The notes beneath the pieces are model-generated. The model did not search any database, was not told where the DNA came from, and was given only the letters and a program-made list of their open reading frames with translations. A DNA stretch of 64,000 nt, taken from assembly GCF_001281525.1 (NCBI RefSeq), contig NZ_LGCI01000010.1, forward strand, positions 1,007,508 to 1,071,507, read 5' to 3'. Positions 9,126-17,350 of this stretch are shown here, one piece after another. A program made the position numbers and the translations under genes. This DNA is from Lysinibacillus macroides (lineage in GTDB: Bacteria; Bacillota; Bacilli; Bacillales_A; Planococcaceae). The number at the start of each line of letters is the position of its first letter. The first letter of the stretch is position 1.

Positions 9126-9617
9126 TTAATAATTTGCTATATCAAAAGATAATTGATTCAATAATTCTTCAATAGAATGTGACTGCATAAATACGCATAT
9201 TTTAGCTTTTTTTTCACAAATAAAACATTTCTTTGCTCTTTCAGGATCCCTACTTACCTTCATTCCTTCCCTATTAAATACATCTAAATCCCAATATTTA
9301 CTTAAGGGGTGGGTATCCTCTAACCCTAAGCACATATTTTTTACATCCTTTGCATTACAATCAACCATTATAAAGCTAGTGGGGCCAACATAACTTTCCG
9401 ACAAATATAAAATTTTAAACTTGATATCATCACTTAAAAAAAGGCTTCGTATTGAATTTAAAGCTTCACTGAAAAGAAATAAAACCTCAGGTATATTTTT
9501 ATTTTCTCCCGGAATGTTTAAAGTGATCTGCAAAAGTGTAGAATCAATCTCATTAAGGTAACATTTCCTAATTGACGATAATTCTTCCCTATCTTTTAAA
9601 ATATCAACTAATTTCAT
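9126..9617 (-). CDS. citX: CitX-like apo-carrier phosphoribosyl-dephospho-CoA transferase
   Basis: A 163-residue protein of the CitX family, which attaches 2'-(5''-triphosphoribosyl)-3'-dephospho-CoA to a serine of the citrate lyase carrier subunit CitD. Diagnostic segments are LLQITLNIPGENKN, SYVGPTSFIMVDCNAKDVKN, LEDTHPLSKYWDLDVF, and the cysteine-containing tail RAKKCFICEKKAKICVFMQS followed by HS. The length fits the family. It overlaps the citG stop by 14 bases. Its presence with citG and citD shows that the carrier protein here is meant to receive this special prosthetic group, although no citrate lyase alpha subunit is encoded. Confidence 0.88.
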   Translation of the reverse strand: MKLVDILKDREELSSIRKCYLNEIDSTLLQITLNIPGENKNIPEVLFLFSEALNSIRSLFLSDDIKFKILYLSESYVGPTSFIMVDCNAKDVKNMCLGLEDTHPLSKYWDLDVFNREGMKVSRDPERAKKCFICEKKAKICVFMQSHSIEELLNQLSFDIANY

Positions 9618-10515
9618 TTAAGATTTCTTGCACCTCTGGAAGTTCTTCATTCCAGAAATATAATGAAGCTGTAATAATAAGTAGATCAGCTGATCCTCCG
9701 GGACTGATAGAACATTGTTTAAACTCTTCATTCATTACTTTTATCAATTTTTTACCTTCCTTAGTATAAATACCTCCAGCTTCTAACACTTTTAATGCCC
9801 ATTTTTTTGCAAAGTGGATTCTATCTACTTCAAATTTTCTATTAAGAATAGTCGTATCATCTAACCTAGAAATCAATGATATTAAAGTTTGTACAAGGGA
9901 GAGACGTAAAGATAAGCCATTTATTAAACTTTCTTTTAAAATGGGTAAACTAAAATTGTGGATTATAGCCAGACCATCTATGACCTGGCCCCTAATCCCT
10001 GTGAAGCCATATTCTTTATAAGCTTTCAGTCCAGTTGTAAGGTTCTTCCCTTCATATTCTAAGTCCTTCTCTAAATATTTCTTCGATATTATACTTGTTT
10101 GGTCACAGATTGAAACTGGGGAAAGTTCTTTTGTATTTTTATAAACAATAGATGCAGCAGCACAAACTAACAATCCCAAAAAGATAGTTCCTTTATGAGT
10201 ATTGACGCCTTTATTTAATAAAAACATTTCTTTCTCTGCTTGTTTCCCTACTTCACGTAAATGTGGAAATATTTTATCGATTTGGTGATGATTTTTATAG
10301 CCTATAACAGCTGCCTGTTTAAAATATTTCTTAAGAAAAATTGAACTATTCAGGAATATTTTAACATCCATATCATTATGACTTCCATTGTCAAATAAAT
10401 TCACCAGACCAGGTGATGGCCAAACTATGGCTTCTAAAATTGATGAATAACAGAACTTATTGGCCAACCACTCTACAAAAAATTCTTCATTATTTATTAT
10501 AGTTTTGTCGTACAT
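9604..10515 (-). CDS. citG: CitG-like triphosphoribosyl-dephospho-CoA synthase
   Basis: A 303-residue CitG/MdcB-family protein that joins ATP and dephospho-CoA to make the prosthetic-group precursor used by CitX. Family motifs are EAIVWPSPGLVNLFDNGSHN followed by DMD, then GVNTHKGTIFLGLLVCAAAS, YGFTGIRGQV, DDTTILNR and the C-terminal SISPGGSADLLIITASLYFW. It overlaps the upstream ligase gene by 26 bases and citX by 14, a sign of translational coupling. The ribosome binding site at 10515 is weak. The short C-terminus after SPGGSADLL is normal for the family. Confidence 0.9.
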   Translation of the reverse strand: MYDKTIINNEEFFVEWLANKFCYSSILEAIVWPSPGLVNLFDNGSHNDMDVKIFLNSSIFLKKYFKQAAVIGYKNHHQIDKIFPHLREVGKQAEKEMFLLNKGVNTHKGTIFLGLLVCAAASIVYKNTKELSPVSICDQTSIISKKYLEKDLEYEGKNLTTGLKAYKEYGFTGIRGQVIDGLAIIHNFSLPILKESLINGLSLRLSLVQTLISLISRLDDTTILNRKFEVDRIHFAKKWALKVLEAGGIYTKEGKKLIKVMNEEFKQCSISPGGSADLLIITASLYFWNEELPEVQEILNEIS

Positions 10516-11713
10516 AAGTGGGCCACTTCTCTTTGTCTAATCCATATTGTTGCAGAAAACTCCAAACACATCTTTCAATTCCTAAACCAATACATCCAGA
10601 CCAAGTATTTTCACTATTATCTAACTTAAAGTTAAATGTCCTAGAGAAAAAATCCCCATGAGTATCGAATGATGCAATGGAAATAGAATCATCTTTATAA
10701 GGAATATCCGCTCTTACTTCGTACTTAATTTTAGAAGGAATATTAAATTTTTGTTTTTGATCATCATTAATAAAAAAGGGGTCATTTGCTAATTCGCAAC
10801 GTCCAGAAATGCCCATTTTTCTCATCCATTCAATAGTAAGTTCAAGCGATTTGTCTCTACCTTCCACTACAAATTCTGGGCTGCCTATGAATACAAATTC
10901 TCTCTGTGTAAAATTAAGAAGCCTTTCAAGCAAATAGGTATTTTTTATTTCATTCCTAAAACAATGTCCTTTTAAATTAAAAATTTTATTTTCATTTAAG
11001 ATTTCGTCTTCAAGACTAAAATAAACTTTAAAGCAAGGAGCACTTTGTAGTACATATTCTGGCGATTCAAAAAAAACTTCTTCTTGAGGTAAATGCCCTC
11101 CCAATGCCTTACTTTCCTCTGTAAACTTCTCAATTGAATCTAAACTAAGATGAGAAGCGAAAAACAAATGTTCCGGAGAATTTGAAAAATATCCTAATTT
11201 CTCCATGTAGTATTTAGGAATTAAAGATGAGAAACCTACCTTATTGATTTTATGAGAATCACTCATCTCGGATATAACAAGATCTTGATAACTTTTATCA
11301 AAGAAATTAAGAAGACTAACAATCTCCTCGGTATAACCTATATCCCTTCCTTTTAAAATTGTGATCCATTTTTTCTCTAAAAGCTCATTTGATATATTAG
11401 AGTTATTGGAATTACTGCAACAACTATTTAGTTTTTGAATTGGTGGTTCATTAACATTTATTAAGTTGACATTATTCTTACTATTTTCTTTTTTAGACAA
11501 ATCTTCATTCCATTTATTAAGAAAAGAATTCAACTGGTTTTTAATGACTTCTTCGTTTTTATTGAAAACAAAGTAAGCTGTTAACCTTTTCTTTGTTACT
11601 GGATCAATGTGAACCTTAACTATATCAACATTGTTCAAAATTGTATGTTTAAACTTTTTCAATTCTAGATCTGAAAGAGGCCTATCTAAAGATTTTTCTA
11701 AGGTTTTAAACAT
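10490..11713 (-). CDS. Amino acid:[carrier protein] ligase, class II aminoacyl-tRNA synthetase-like
   Basis: A 407-residue relative of the SerRS-derived aa:CP ligases, which adenylate a small amino acid and pass it to a carrier-protein thiol instead of tRNA. Core motifs are KGHCFRNE (motif 2), FTQREFVFIGSPE, MGISGRCELANDPFF, FDTHGDFFSRTFNF and the motif-3-like GCIGLGIERCVWSFL. Cysteines in APCFKVYF and GRCELAN are in place to bind the family's active-site zinc. No tRNA-binding arm is seen. Residues 80-120 are a Lys/Asn/Ser-rich linker. GGAG lies 8 bases before the ATG. Its amino acid is not predictable; the partner is most likely the CitD-like protein two genes upstream. Confidence 0.85.
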   Translation of the reverse strand: MFKTLEKSLDRPLSDLELKKFKHTILNNVDIVKVHIDPVTKKRLTAYFVFNKNEEVIKNQLNSFLNKWNEDLSKKENSKNNVNLINVNEPPIQKLNSCCSNSNNSNISNELLEKKWITILKGRDIGYTEEIVSLLNFFDKSYQDLVISEMSDSHKINKVGFSSLIPKYYMEKLGYFSNSPEHLFFASHLSLDSIEKFTEESKALGGHLPQEEVFFESPEYVLQSAPCFKVYFSLEDEILNENKIFNLKGHCFRNEIKNTYLLERLLNFTQREFVFIGSPEFVVEGRDKSLELTIEWMRKMGISGRCELANDPFFINDDQKQKFNIPSKIKYEVRADIPYKDDSISIASFDTHGDFFSRTFNFKLDNSENTWSGCIGLGIERCVWSFLQQYGLDKEKWPTYVRQNYNK

Positions 11714-12444
11714 TTTTTTAACTCCTTTACTATTCCATATAATTCAAAAGCTACTTCTATCTGGTCTGGATGCATTAATGATCTTCCAGAAAAACCATAA
11801 CTAATCGATTTTTTACAATCTTCTTCAAAACCTACTTTATTTTTGTAATCCATAAAAGTTGTATCAAAGCTTAAAAGTTCGTAAGCCTTAGCAACGCGGC
11901 AAAGGTGTTTTTTAGCATTAATTACTTCTTGCTTAGGATTTTTATAGCCGAGTTTTATAAAATCATTTAATAAATCTTCTCCACCAATTGTTAAAGCATA
12001 AATTTTATCACTAGCTTGCACTAAAGCTTCAATATTTTTCAAACCCTCTACACTTTCGATCATTATTTCAAAAAAAGGAAAACTCTTCTGTTCTGGAAAA
12101 ATAGAGTTTATGAAATCTACAATTAAAAGTATATCCTCTGGCTTATTTACCATAGGTATTCTTATTCTGTTTGGACCATAAGGAATAATAGCTAGTAAGT
12201 CATCTTTCCAATGTTTTGTATATACACTATTTATTCGAATTGTAAAGTTTTTGTCTACTTCACCTAAATCTTTTAATGCATTTTTTAATAACACTCTGGC
12301 TTCCAGTTTTTTTTCCTCAGGAGTTCCATCTTCAAGGCATATTACCAAGTTCTTAATATTAAAATTTAAAGCATACTCGATGTTTCCGGGTTTATATGCA
12401 GGTACATAAAAATTAAGCCTTTCCCAAACTGTTACTTCAGACAA
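11698..12444 (-). CDS. citE: CitE-like C-C lyase (HpcH/HpaI aldolase family)
   Basis: A CitE-family TIM barrel of about 248 residues. Citrate lyase beta subunits cleave citryl-carrier to acetyl-carrier and oxaloacetate. Visible: NLVICLEDGTPEEKKLEAR, IRIPMVNKPEDI (Arg-containing strand), the magnesium-binding Glu in FFEIMIESVEGLKN, the Asp in YALTIGGEDLLNDF, and SGRSLMHPDQIEVAF near the end. The start is uncertain: TTG at 12444 has AGAAGGTG 6 bases upstream, and an in-frame TTG at 12465 is the alternative. It overlaps citD. Without citF or citC it is unlikely to be part of a working citrate lyase, and a carrier-bound aldol or Claisen reaction is the likelier role (inference). Confidence 0.85.
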   Translation of the reverse strand: MSEVTVWERLNFYVPAYKPGNIEYALNFNIKNLVICLEDGTPEEKKLEARVLLKNALKDLGEVDKNFTIRINSVYTKHWKDDLLAIIPYGPNRIRIPMVNKPEDILLIVDFINSIFPEQKSFPFFEIMIESVEGLKNIEALVQASDKIYALTIGGEDLLNDFIKLGYKNPKQEVINAKKHLCRVAKAYELLSFDTTFMDYKNKVGFEEDCKKSISYGFSGRSLMHPDQIEVAFELYGIVKELKKCLKP

Positions 12445-12721
12445 GGAGTTCACCTTCTCGTACAAGATTTTGTTCTTTAATTAATATAGATAAAGCTTCA
12501 AAACGACTTCTAATAACCCAACCATTTGCTCCGTTATAAAAGATTTTTATTTTAAGATTCTGTAAATTGAATTCATTAATTATTGGTAGAACTAATTCAA
12601 TTATTAACACATCTTCAATTTCTGGAACTAAGTTAGTAATCTTAAGCATGCCTTTATTACTATTTAACTCAACGTTAATCATTAAATCACTTGAATCAAT
12701 AGATCCAACATTCACCATCAT
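12437..12721 (-). CDS. citD: CitD-like acyl carrier protein (citrate lyase gamma subunit type)
   Basis: A 94-residue protein with the CitD pattern: VGSIDSSDLMINVE, where the first Ser of SSD (Ser10) is the expected attachment site of the phosphoribosyl-dephospho-CoA group, and NGANGWVIRSRFEALSILI, equal to the family's GALDCVIRARxxxA segment. The middle is divergent from true CitD (no FGDQIR motif). It is followed by citE-like, ligase, citG and citX genes in one overlapping string, which strongly supports the call. It probably carries an amino acid thioester supplied by the synthetase-like ligase. It starts 14 bases after the broken GH88 gene. Confidence 0.8.
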   Translation of the reverse strand: MMVNVGSIDSSDLMINVELNSNKGMLKITNLVPEIEDVLIIELVLPIINEFNLQNLKIKIFYNGANGWVIRSRFEALSILIKEQNLVREGELLV

Positions 12722-12735
12722 AAATATACACCCTT

Positions 12736-13321
12736 TTATTTCATTATTTGATTTAACGCCTCAAGTAAAAAATAATCTCCCCATATTTGAGATTCTCCGG
12801 GTTTAGAAGTTATTCTTAAAGGCGTACTTGCATGTAATAAAATCCCTTGATGACTTTTTTTTGAAGAAAGGTAATCATTTGTAAGCAAAGTATTTAATAT
12901 TGTTTTTCCTAAATTCAAATATTTTAGATCTTTCTCTACTTTTCCAAATTTGATAAAAGCAGAACATACGGCTGCAGCTGCAGAAGTATCCAAGATATCA
13001 TCTTTATTTGCAAAAAGATCCCAATTAGGTATTAAATCCCATTTTGTCTGATTTATATATATATTTGTAACTTTATTAATCACTTCAAAGTAGGTATCGT
13101 TTTTACAAAAAGAGTATGCTTTTATTAACCCATAAATAGTCCAAGCATGCCCTCTTGACCATACTGTGTCATAATCTAAAGCGTTTTTATTATATATTGT
13201 TTGTAAAGTACCGGTTAACTGATCAACTTTGGCATATTCACATGTCCTACCGTCGGGTAATACCAATGTTCTTATACCATGATCAACGACTCTAGTCACT
13301 GCCGATATATATTTCGGCTCC
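12736..13321 (-). pseudogene. GH88-like glycoside hydrolase, C-terminal half (split by IS66)
   Basis: This is the second half of an unsaturated-glucuronyl-hydrolase-type (GH88/GH105) alpha6/alpha6-barrel enzyme: YDTVWSRGHAWTIYGLIKAY, WDLIPNWDLFAN, DTSAAAAVCSAFIKFG and SQIWGDYFLLEALNQI are the family's signature helices. The frame is joined to IS66 at 13321. The sequence around EPKYISAVTR is present both here and at the other IS66 end; deleting the element and one 30-bp copy would restore the reading frame. Another lesion lies in the N-terminal half. GH88 enzymes remove a 4,5-unsaturated uronic acid from oligosaccharides, an odd function inside a peptide-ligase cluster. Confidence 0.8.
13292..13321. 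repeat. 30-bp direct repeat, left flank of IS66
   Basis: It runs from ctagtcact (13292) to cggctcc (13321) and is identical over all 30 bases to 15771-15800. It directly abuts the IS66 end. Confidence 0.95.
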
Positions 13322-13404
13322 GTAAGCGCCAAATACTACACACCTTCTAATAATTGCCGAGTTTTGTGATAATCACATTAACATCAATTGTTAGGAGGTT
13401 TTTT

Positions 13405-13728
13405 ATGTCACCAGAGGAACGAAAACAGATGTGGCAAGAACGCATCGATGCCTGTAGATCCAGTGGAGTGCCAAGTGTAAAAGCTTGGTGTAAACAAAAT
13501 CAAGTAGGTGTCCAAAGTATGTATAGCTGGATGAAACGATTGGATACTGAACCGACTCACGTCGCTTATCCTCTTACACAATGGGTTGCCATCGATTCAT
13601 CCAATTCGATTGAAGAAACATCTACTTTAACAGTTAAGGTAGGAGATGTTTCAATTGAAATTAAAGAAGGCTTCAATCATGCACTTTTTAATGAAGTGCT
13701 TCAGGTTCTTCAGTCACATGTTAAGTAA
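13405..13728 (+). CDS. tnpA: IS66 accessory protein TnpA
   Basis: A 107-residue protein starting MSPEERKQMWQERIDACRSS with the helix-turn-helix-like segment VKAWCKQNQVGVQSMYSWMK, typical of IS66 Orf1. The start is ATG 13405, 6 bases after AGGAGG; the frame stays open upstream but has no ribosome site. It is needed with TnpB for efficient transposition in studied IS66 members. It overlaps tnpB by 11 bases. Confidence 0.9.
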   Translation: MSPEERKQMWQERIDACRSSGVPSVKAWCKQNQVGVQSMYSWMKRLDTEPTHVAYPLTQWVAIDSSNSIEETSTLTVKVGDVSIEIKEGFNHALFNEVLQVLQSHVK

Positions 13729-14074
13729 AACACCCATTGAACGAGTCTATTTAGCGACGGGTTCAACAGATTTGCGAAAGTCGATCGATGGATTGGCAGC
13801 GATTGTTCAAATGAGTTTTCAACTGGATCCTTTCTCTTCCAATCTATTTGTCTTCTGTAATCGCAAACGAGATAAGTTAAAGATTCTCCATTGGGATCAT
13901 AATGGGTTTTGGTTGTATTATCGCCGTCTTGAAAAAGGCATTTTTCAATGGCCAGACGAACAAACATCCAACCCTCAATGCATTAGTCCTCGCCAATTAA
14001 ATTGGTTGCTTGATGGACTTCCATTAGAACAAAAACAAGCACATCAAAAAATGGATGCAAAATTTATCATTTAA
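13718..14074 (+). CDS. tnpB: IS66 accessory protein TnpB
   Basis: A 118-residue IS66 Orf2 protein (family name TnpB, unrelated to the IS605 nuclease). It has the characteristic [57 protein letters not shown] and a tail like [13 protein letters not shown]. The start is ATG 13718 within the end of tnpA, which indicates coupled translation. The biochemical role is unknown, but it is required for normal IS66 movement. Confidence 0.92.
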   Translation: MLSKTPIERVYLATGSTDLRKSIDGLAAIVQMSFQLDPFSSNLFVFCNRKRDKLKILHWDHNGFWLYYRRLEKGIFQWPDEQTSNPQCISPRQLNWLLDGLPLEQKQAHQKMDAKFII

Positions 14075-14121
14075 AGAGAGTTGACAATCCATGTCACCTC
14101 TCTTTATGGTATTCTATTTTC

Positions 14122-15717
14122 ATGGAAAAAAATACGCATGAACTACAAGATACAATTGAAGAACTCGCAGCAAAAAATGCGGATTTAGAAAAACAAAAAG
14201 AAGTCCTAGAGGCAAAAGTAAAATGGTTGGAAGAACAATTCCGACTAAGCCAACAAAAGAAATTCGGGACATCTAGTGAAAAAACAAATCCGGATCAAAT
14301 CGAACTATCTCTTTTTAATGAAGCTGAAATCACAGCGGATGTAAAAGTGGAAGAACCTACGCTTGAAACGATTACGTATAATCGAAAGAAGTATGTAGGA
14401 CAACGAGATGCGAAACTTGAAAACTTGCCTACGGAAACGATTCATTATCGTTTATCCGAAGAAGAGCAGGTCTGTTTGTGTTGCGGTGAAACTGTGCATG
14501 AAATGAGTACGGAAACGCGACGAGAATTAAGGATTATCCCTGCTCAAGTGAAAGTCGTGGAGCATATTCAACATATTTACAGCTGTCGTAAATGTGAACG
14601 TGAAGGAATCGAAACACCGATTGTCACAGCTAAAATGCCTGCGGCAGTTTTTCCAAAAAGTCTCGCTTCGCCTTCTTCAATGGCATATATCATGAATCAA
14701 AAATACGTAGAAGGAATGCCATTGTACCGAATTGAAAAACAATTTGAACGACTTGGTGTCTTTCTATCACGCCAAACGATTGCCAACTGGGTAATATATG
14801 GTTCAATGAAGTGGCTCTCACCGCTTTACAATCGCTTGCATGAGCTTCTACTTCAACTTGACCGTCTGCACGCAGACGAAACAACAGTTCAAGTTTTAGC
14901 AGAACCCGGAAAGGCTGCAAATTCCAAATCCTATATGTGGTTATACCGATCTGGCCGTGACATAACACCGATTGTTTTATACGATTACCAGACTTCGCGC
15001 CACAGTAAGCACCCAAAGGCATTTCTTAAGGGGTTTTCGGGATACCTTCATGTCGATGGTTATGCAGGATACCACGATTTGAAGAATGTGGAGTTAGTTG
15101 GATGTCTAGCTCACGCACGAAGAAAGTTCGATGAAACGCTCAAATCGTTGCCTGCCAATGTAGATAAATCTACAACTCTAGCGGCTGAAGGACTCCAATA
15201 CTGTAATCAATTATTTAAAATTGAGAAACAGATAGATGAGGAAATCAAAAATTGTAGCCCAGAACAACGGAAAGAAGAACGTCAAAAACGCAGTCAACCC
15301 GTGTTGGATGCTTTTTTAGCATGGCTAAAATCAAAACGCCCTCAAGTTCCACCAAAAAGCAAACTAGGTGAAGCAATTAACTATAGTTTAAACCAATGGC
15401 CTAAACTTATTACCTTTATGAAAGATGGGCGTCTTGAAATAGATAATAATAGAGCGGAGCGTTCTATTAAACCATTCGTTATGGGAAGGAAATCGTGGCT
15501 GTTTTCCCAATCTATGAGAGGTGCAACTGCCAGTGCCATTATCTATAGCATTGTAGAAACTGCCAAAGAGAACCGGTTAAATCCCATGAGCTACTTAAAC
15601 TATCTTTTTGAACAATTACCACAAATAGATCTAGATGATCAGGAAGCACTTGATCAGTTCCTTCCGTGGTCAAAAACCATTCCAAAGGAATGCCGTATTC
15701 CTGATAAAGTTAAGTAA
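14122..15717 (+). CDS. tnpC: IS66 transposase TnpC (DDE)
   Basis: A 531-residue transposase. The N-terminal coiled coil (residues 1-55, rich in Glu/Lys/Leu) is followed by a zinc-finger-like part with CLCCGE and CRKCE, then the DDE catalytic core: [11 protein letters not shown] (Asp), [13 protein letters not shown] (Asp) and [20 protein letters not shown] (Glu). The length and all motifs are normal for an active enzyme. It starts with ATG 14122, 47 bases after tnpB. Confidence 0.95.
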   Translation: MEKNTHELQDTIEELAAKNADLEKQKEVLEAKVKWLEEQFRLSQQKKFGTSSEKTNPDQIELSLFNEAEITADVKVEEPTLETITYNRKKYVGQRDAKLENLPTETIHYRLSEEEQVCLCCGETVHEMSTETRRELRIIPAQVKVVEHIQHIYSCRKCEREGIETPIVTAKMPAAVFPKSLASPSSMAYIMNQKYVEGMPLYRIEKQFERLGVFLSRQTIANWVIYGSMKWLSPLYNRLHELLLQLDRLHADETTVQVLAEPGKAANSKSYMWLYRSGRDITPIVLYDYQTSRHSKHPKAFLKGFSGYLHVDGYAGYHDLKNVELVGCLAHARRKFDETLKSLPANVDKSTTLAAEGLQYCNQLFKIEKQIDEEIKNCSPEQRKEERQKRSQPVLDAFLAWLKSKRPQVPPKSKLGEAINYSLNQWPKLITFMKDGRLEIDNNRAERSIKPFVMGRKSWLFSQSMRGATASAIIYSIVETAKENRLNPMSYLNYLFEQLPQIDLDDQEALDQFLPWSKTIPKECRIPDKVK

Positions 15718-15770
15718 AGAATACACCAATGCCCACCTGAAAAACTAGGTGGGCATTATTTTACGCTTAC

Positions 15771-15800
15771 CTAGTCACTGCCGATATATATTTCGGCTCC
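15771..15800. repeat. 30-bp direct repeat, right flank of IS66
   Basis: An exact copy of 13292-13321 starting at the base after the IS66 end. Both copies encode EPKYISAVTR on the minus strand. Confidence 0.95.
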
Positions 15801-16314
15801 CTTGTTTGGTCGTATGCCCATATCCATAAACCAATGTTCATAAAAGAATCTACTCCGGCATAACTTTCTCCGTTTTCAAGCCAATTACAAATTAAATAAT
15901 TTCCTTCTTTTAAAGAGGCAAATAAAGAATTTGCTGCTTCAAGTGCCACCTTTTTGTATTCTTCTCGACCTGTAACGTCAAAAGCTAAAGCAAAAGAATA
16001 AAGCATTAGATATCCAATGTCTTGGAAATTACCATTTGACTTATATTTCTCAATACTCCAAATATACTTATCTATATATGATAGCAATTTTTTTCCTTTG
16101 TAATTCTATAAAGAAGTAACATTTCTCCAATAAAAAAACCATTTGCCCAACTATCTTTAAAAATCCACTTACCCTCTCGGGTGACAAATGGAAATCTTCC
16201 AGTTTTTAAAGTATTTTCACTTTCCACTAAAGAAATTAAATTATAAACTTTCTTATTAATTAGTCCGAGACTTTCTTTAATAATAGCTTCATTTTCATTA
16301 ATTAAATTTAACAT
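15771..16314 (-). pseudogene. GH88-like glycoside hydrolase, N-terminal half with a frameshift
   Basis: It starts MLNLINENEAIIKESLGLIN and runs through FVTREGKWIFKDSWANGFFI to a stop after about 80 codons. Homology continues in another frame from 16087 (YIDKYIWSIEKY, FQDIGYLMLYSFALAFDVTG with the catalytic-type Asp, and YAGVDSFMNIGLWIWA with the second Asp). The frame changes at a run of seven A residues (16088-16094, T on the plus strand); eight would join the two parts as EKKLLSYIDKY. The IS66 junction is at 15771. It begins 10 bases after sbnB. The lesion may be a true mutation, a sequencing slip or a slippage site. Confidence 0.8.
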
Positions 16315-16324
16315 AGTTTATCCC

Positions 16325-17350
16325 CTACACACCGATCGGTTTTTCCCATAAAGATAAGGTCGTGCCTATTCCAAGATCTTTTGCACGTTTATAAATTGTA
16401 TATGCACTCCCTATATCCTCTACAGACATTCCCATTGGGTTAAAGAAAATAATTTCATCTTCACTTATTCTTCCAGTTTTTTGTTTTAGAACAATCTCGC
16501 CTAATTCTGCATGAATATCCTGCTCGGAGATTAATTTCTGTTTATACATCTTATTTAAAACCTTATCTTTCCGATTACATTGTTCCCAGTCATCCACAAT
16601 AATTTTATCAGCTTTCAGAATAACATCGAATTTCGGATCGTTAAGTGATACGTTTAAGAATAAAGAACCTTTTTTGATCCAGTCCCCTTCTATATATCCT
16701 TCTTCCGCTGTTGTAGATGTAATAATAATATCAGCATTTTGTAAAGCATCTTGAGCTGATTTAGCAATTATAATTTTCACTCCAATTTCCTTCTCCAATG
16801 TATTAGACCAATGAATCGCCCTTTCTTTATTTAGATCATAAACCTTTATTTCATTAATTTCTGGAATGACATTATGTACAGCCTTCACTTGCATTTTACC
16901 GATAATACCGGCACCTATAATGCCAATCTTTCTTGAATTTTCCCTTGCTAAATACTTTGTAGCTACACCTGAAACAGCAGCTGTTCGCATTAGATTTATA
17001 AGAGTAGCATCCATAACCGCGACGGGAATCCCTTTTTCTGAATCATTTAAAATAATTACTCCGGATGCTCTTGGGAGATTATACTTTACAGGATTTTGGG
17101 AAGCACTTGATATCCACTTTATCCCTGAGATATCGAAATCTCCACCAACATAACTGGGCATAGCAATTATTCTATCTGCAACATGTGTTTGTTCTTTTCT
17201 TTTTAAATAAGGTTTAAGGGGTTGAACAAAATCCCCTTTAGCATGAGTACCAAGTATTTTTTCAAGAGTATCAATAAAAATGTTAAAATCTAATCCACCT
17301 GCTTTAATTATGTCTTCTTGTGATAGATATAAAAAATCTACTCTATTCAT
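16325..17350 (-). CDS. sbnB: SbnB-like dehydrogenase for L-2,3-diaminopropionate synthesis
   Basis: A 341-residue member of the ornithine cyclodeaminase/mu-crystallin family. In staphyloferrin B synthesis SbnB oxidises N-(1-amino-1-carboxy-2-ethyl)-glutamate with NAD+, releasing L-2,3-diaminopropionate and 2-oxoglutarate. Visible: the substrate-binding part with AMPSYVGGDFDISGIKWISS, the dinucleotide motif IGIIGAGIIGKMQVKAV, a ITSTTAEEGYI segment, and the C-terminal FFNPMGMSVEDIGSAYTIYK. The start is ATG 17350, overlapping the SbnA stop as ATGA; the open frame above it is not used. Adjacency to sbnA makes the SbnB role much more likely than ornithine cyclodeaminase. Confidence 0.88.
   Translation of the reverse strand: MNRVDFLYLSQEDIIKAGGLDFNIFIDTLEKILGTHAKGDFVQPLKPYLKRKEQTHVADRIIAMPSYVGGDFDISGIKWISSASQNPVKYNLPRASGVIILNDSEKGIPVAVMDATLINLMRTAAVSGVATKYLARENSRKIGIIGAGIIGKMQVKAVHNVIPEINEIKVYDLNKERAIHWSNTLEKEIGVKIIIAKSAQDALQNADIIITSTTAEEGYIEGDWIKKGSLFLNVSLNDPKFDVILKADKIIVDDWEQCNRKDKVLNKMYKQKLISEQDIHAELGEIVLKQKTGRISEDEIIFFNPMGMSVEDIGSAYTIYKRAKDLGIGTTLSLWEKPIGV

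Larger units (their letters stand above)
13322..15770 (+). mobile_element. Complete IS66-family element (2449 bp)
   Basis: The ends are GTAAGCG (13322) and its inverse CGCTTAC (to 15770), the usual IS66 termini. Inside are the three IS66 genes tnpA, tnpB and tnpC in order on the plus strand. The element lies in the GH88-like gene, against the direction of the operon, and is flanked by perfect 30-bp direct repeats rather than the 8-bp duplication described for IS66. A hairpin with T residues near 15728-15761 (gcccacct / aggtgggc) terminates tnpC. All three genes look intact. Confidence 0.93.

Noticed and set aside
9126-12721. A working citrate lyase operon for citrate fermentation
   Set aside because: citF and citC are absent, the CitD middle is divergent, and the genes sit among Dap and ATP-grasp genes.
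16325-17350. Ornithine cyclodeaminase for proline synthesis
   Set aside because: The family fits, but direct coupling to an SbnA-type gene by an ATGA overlap makes SbnB the better call.
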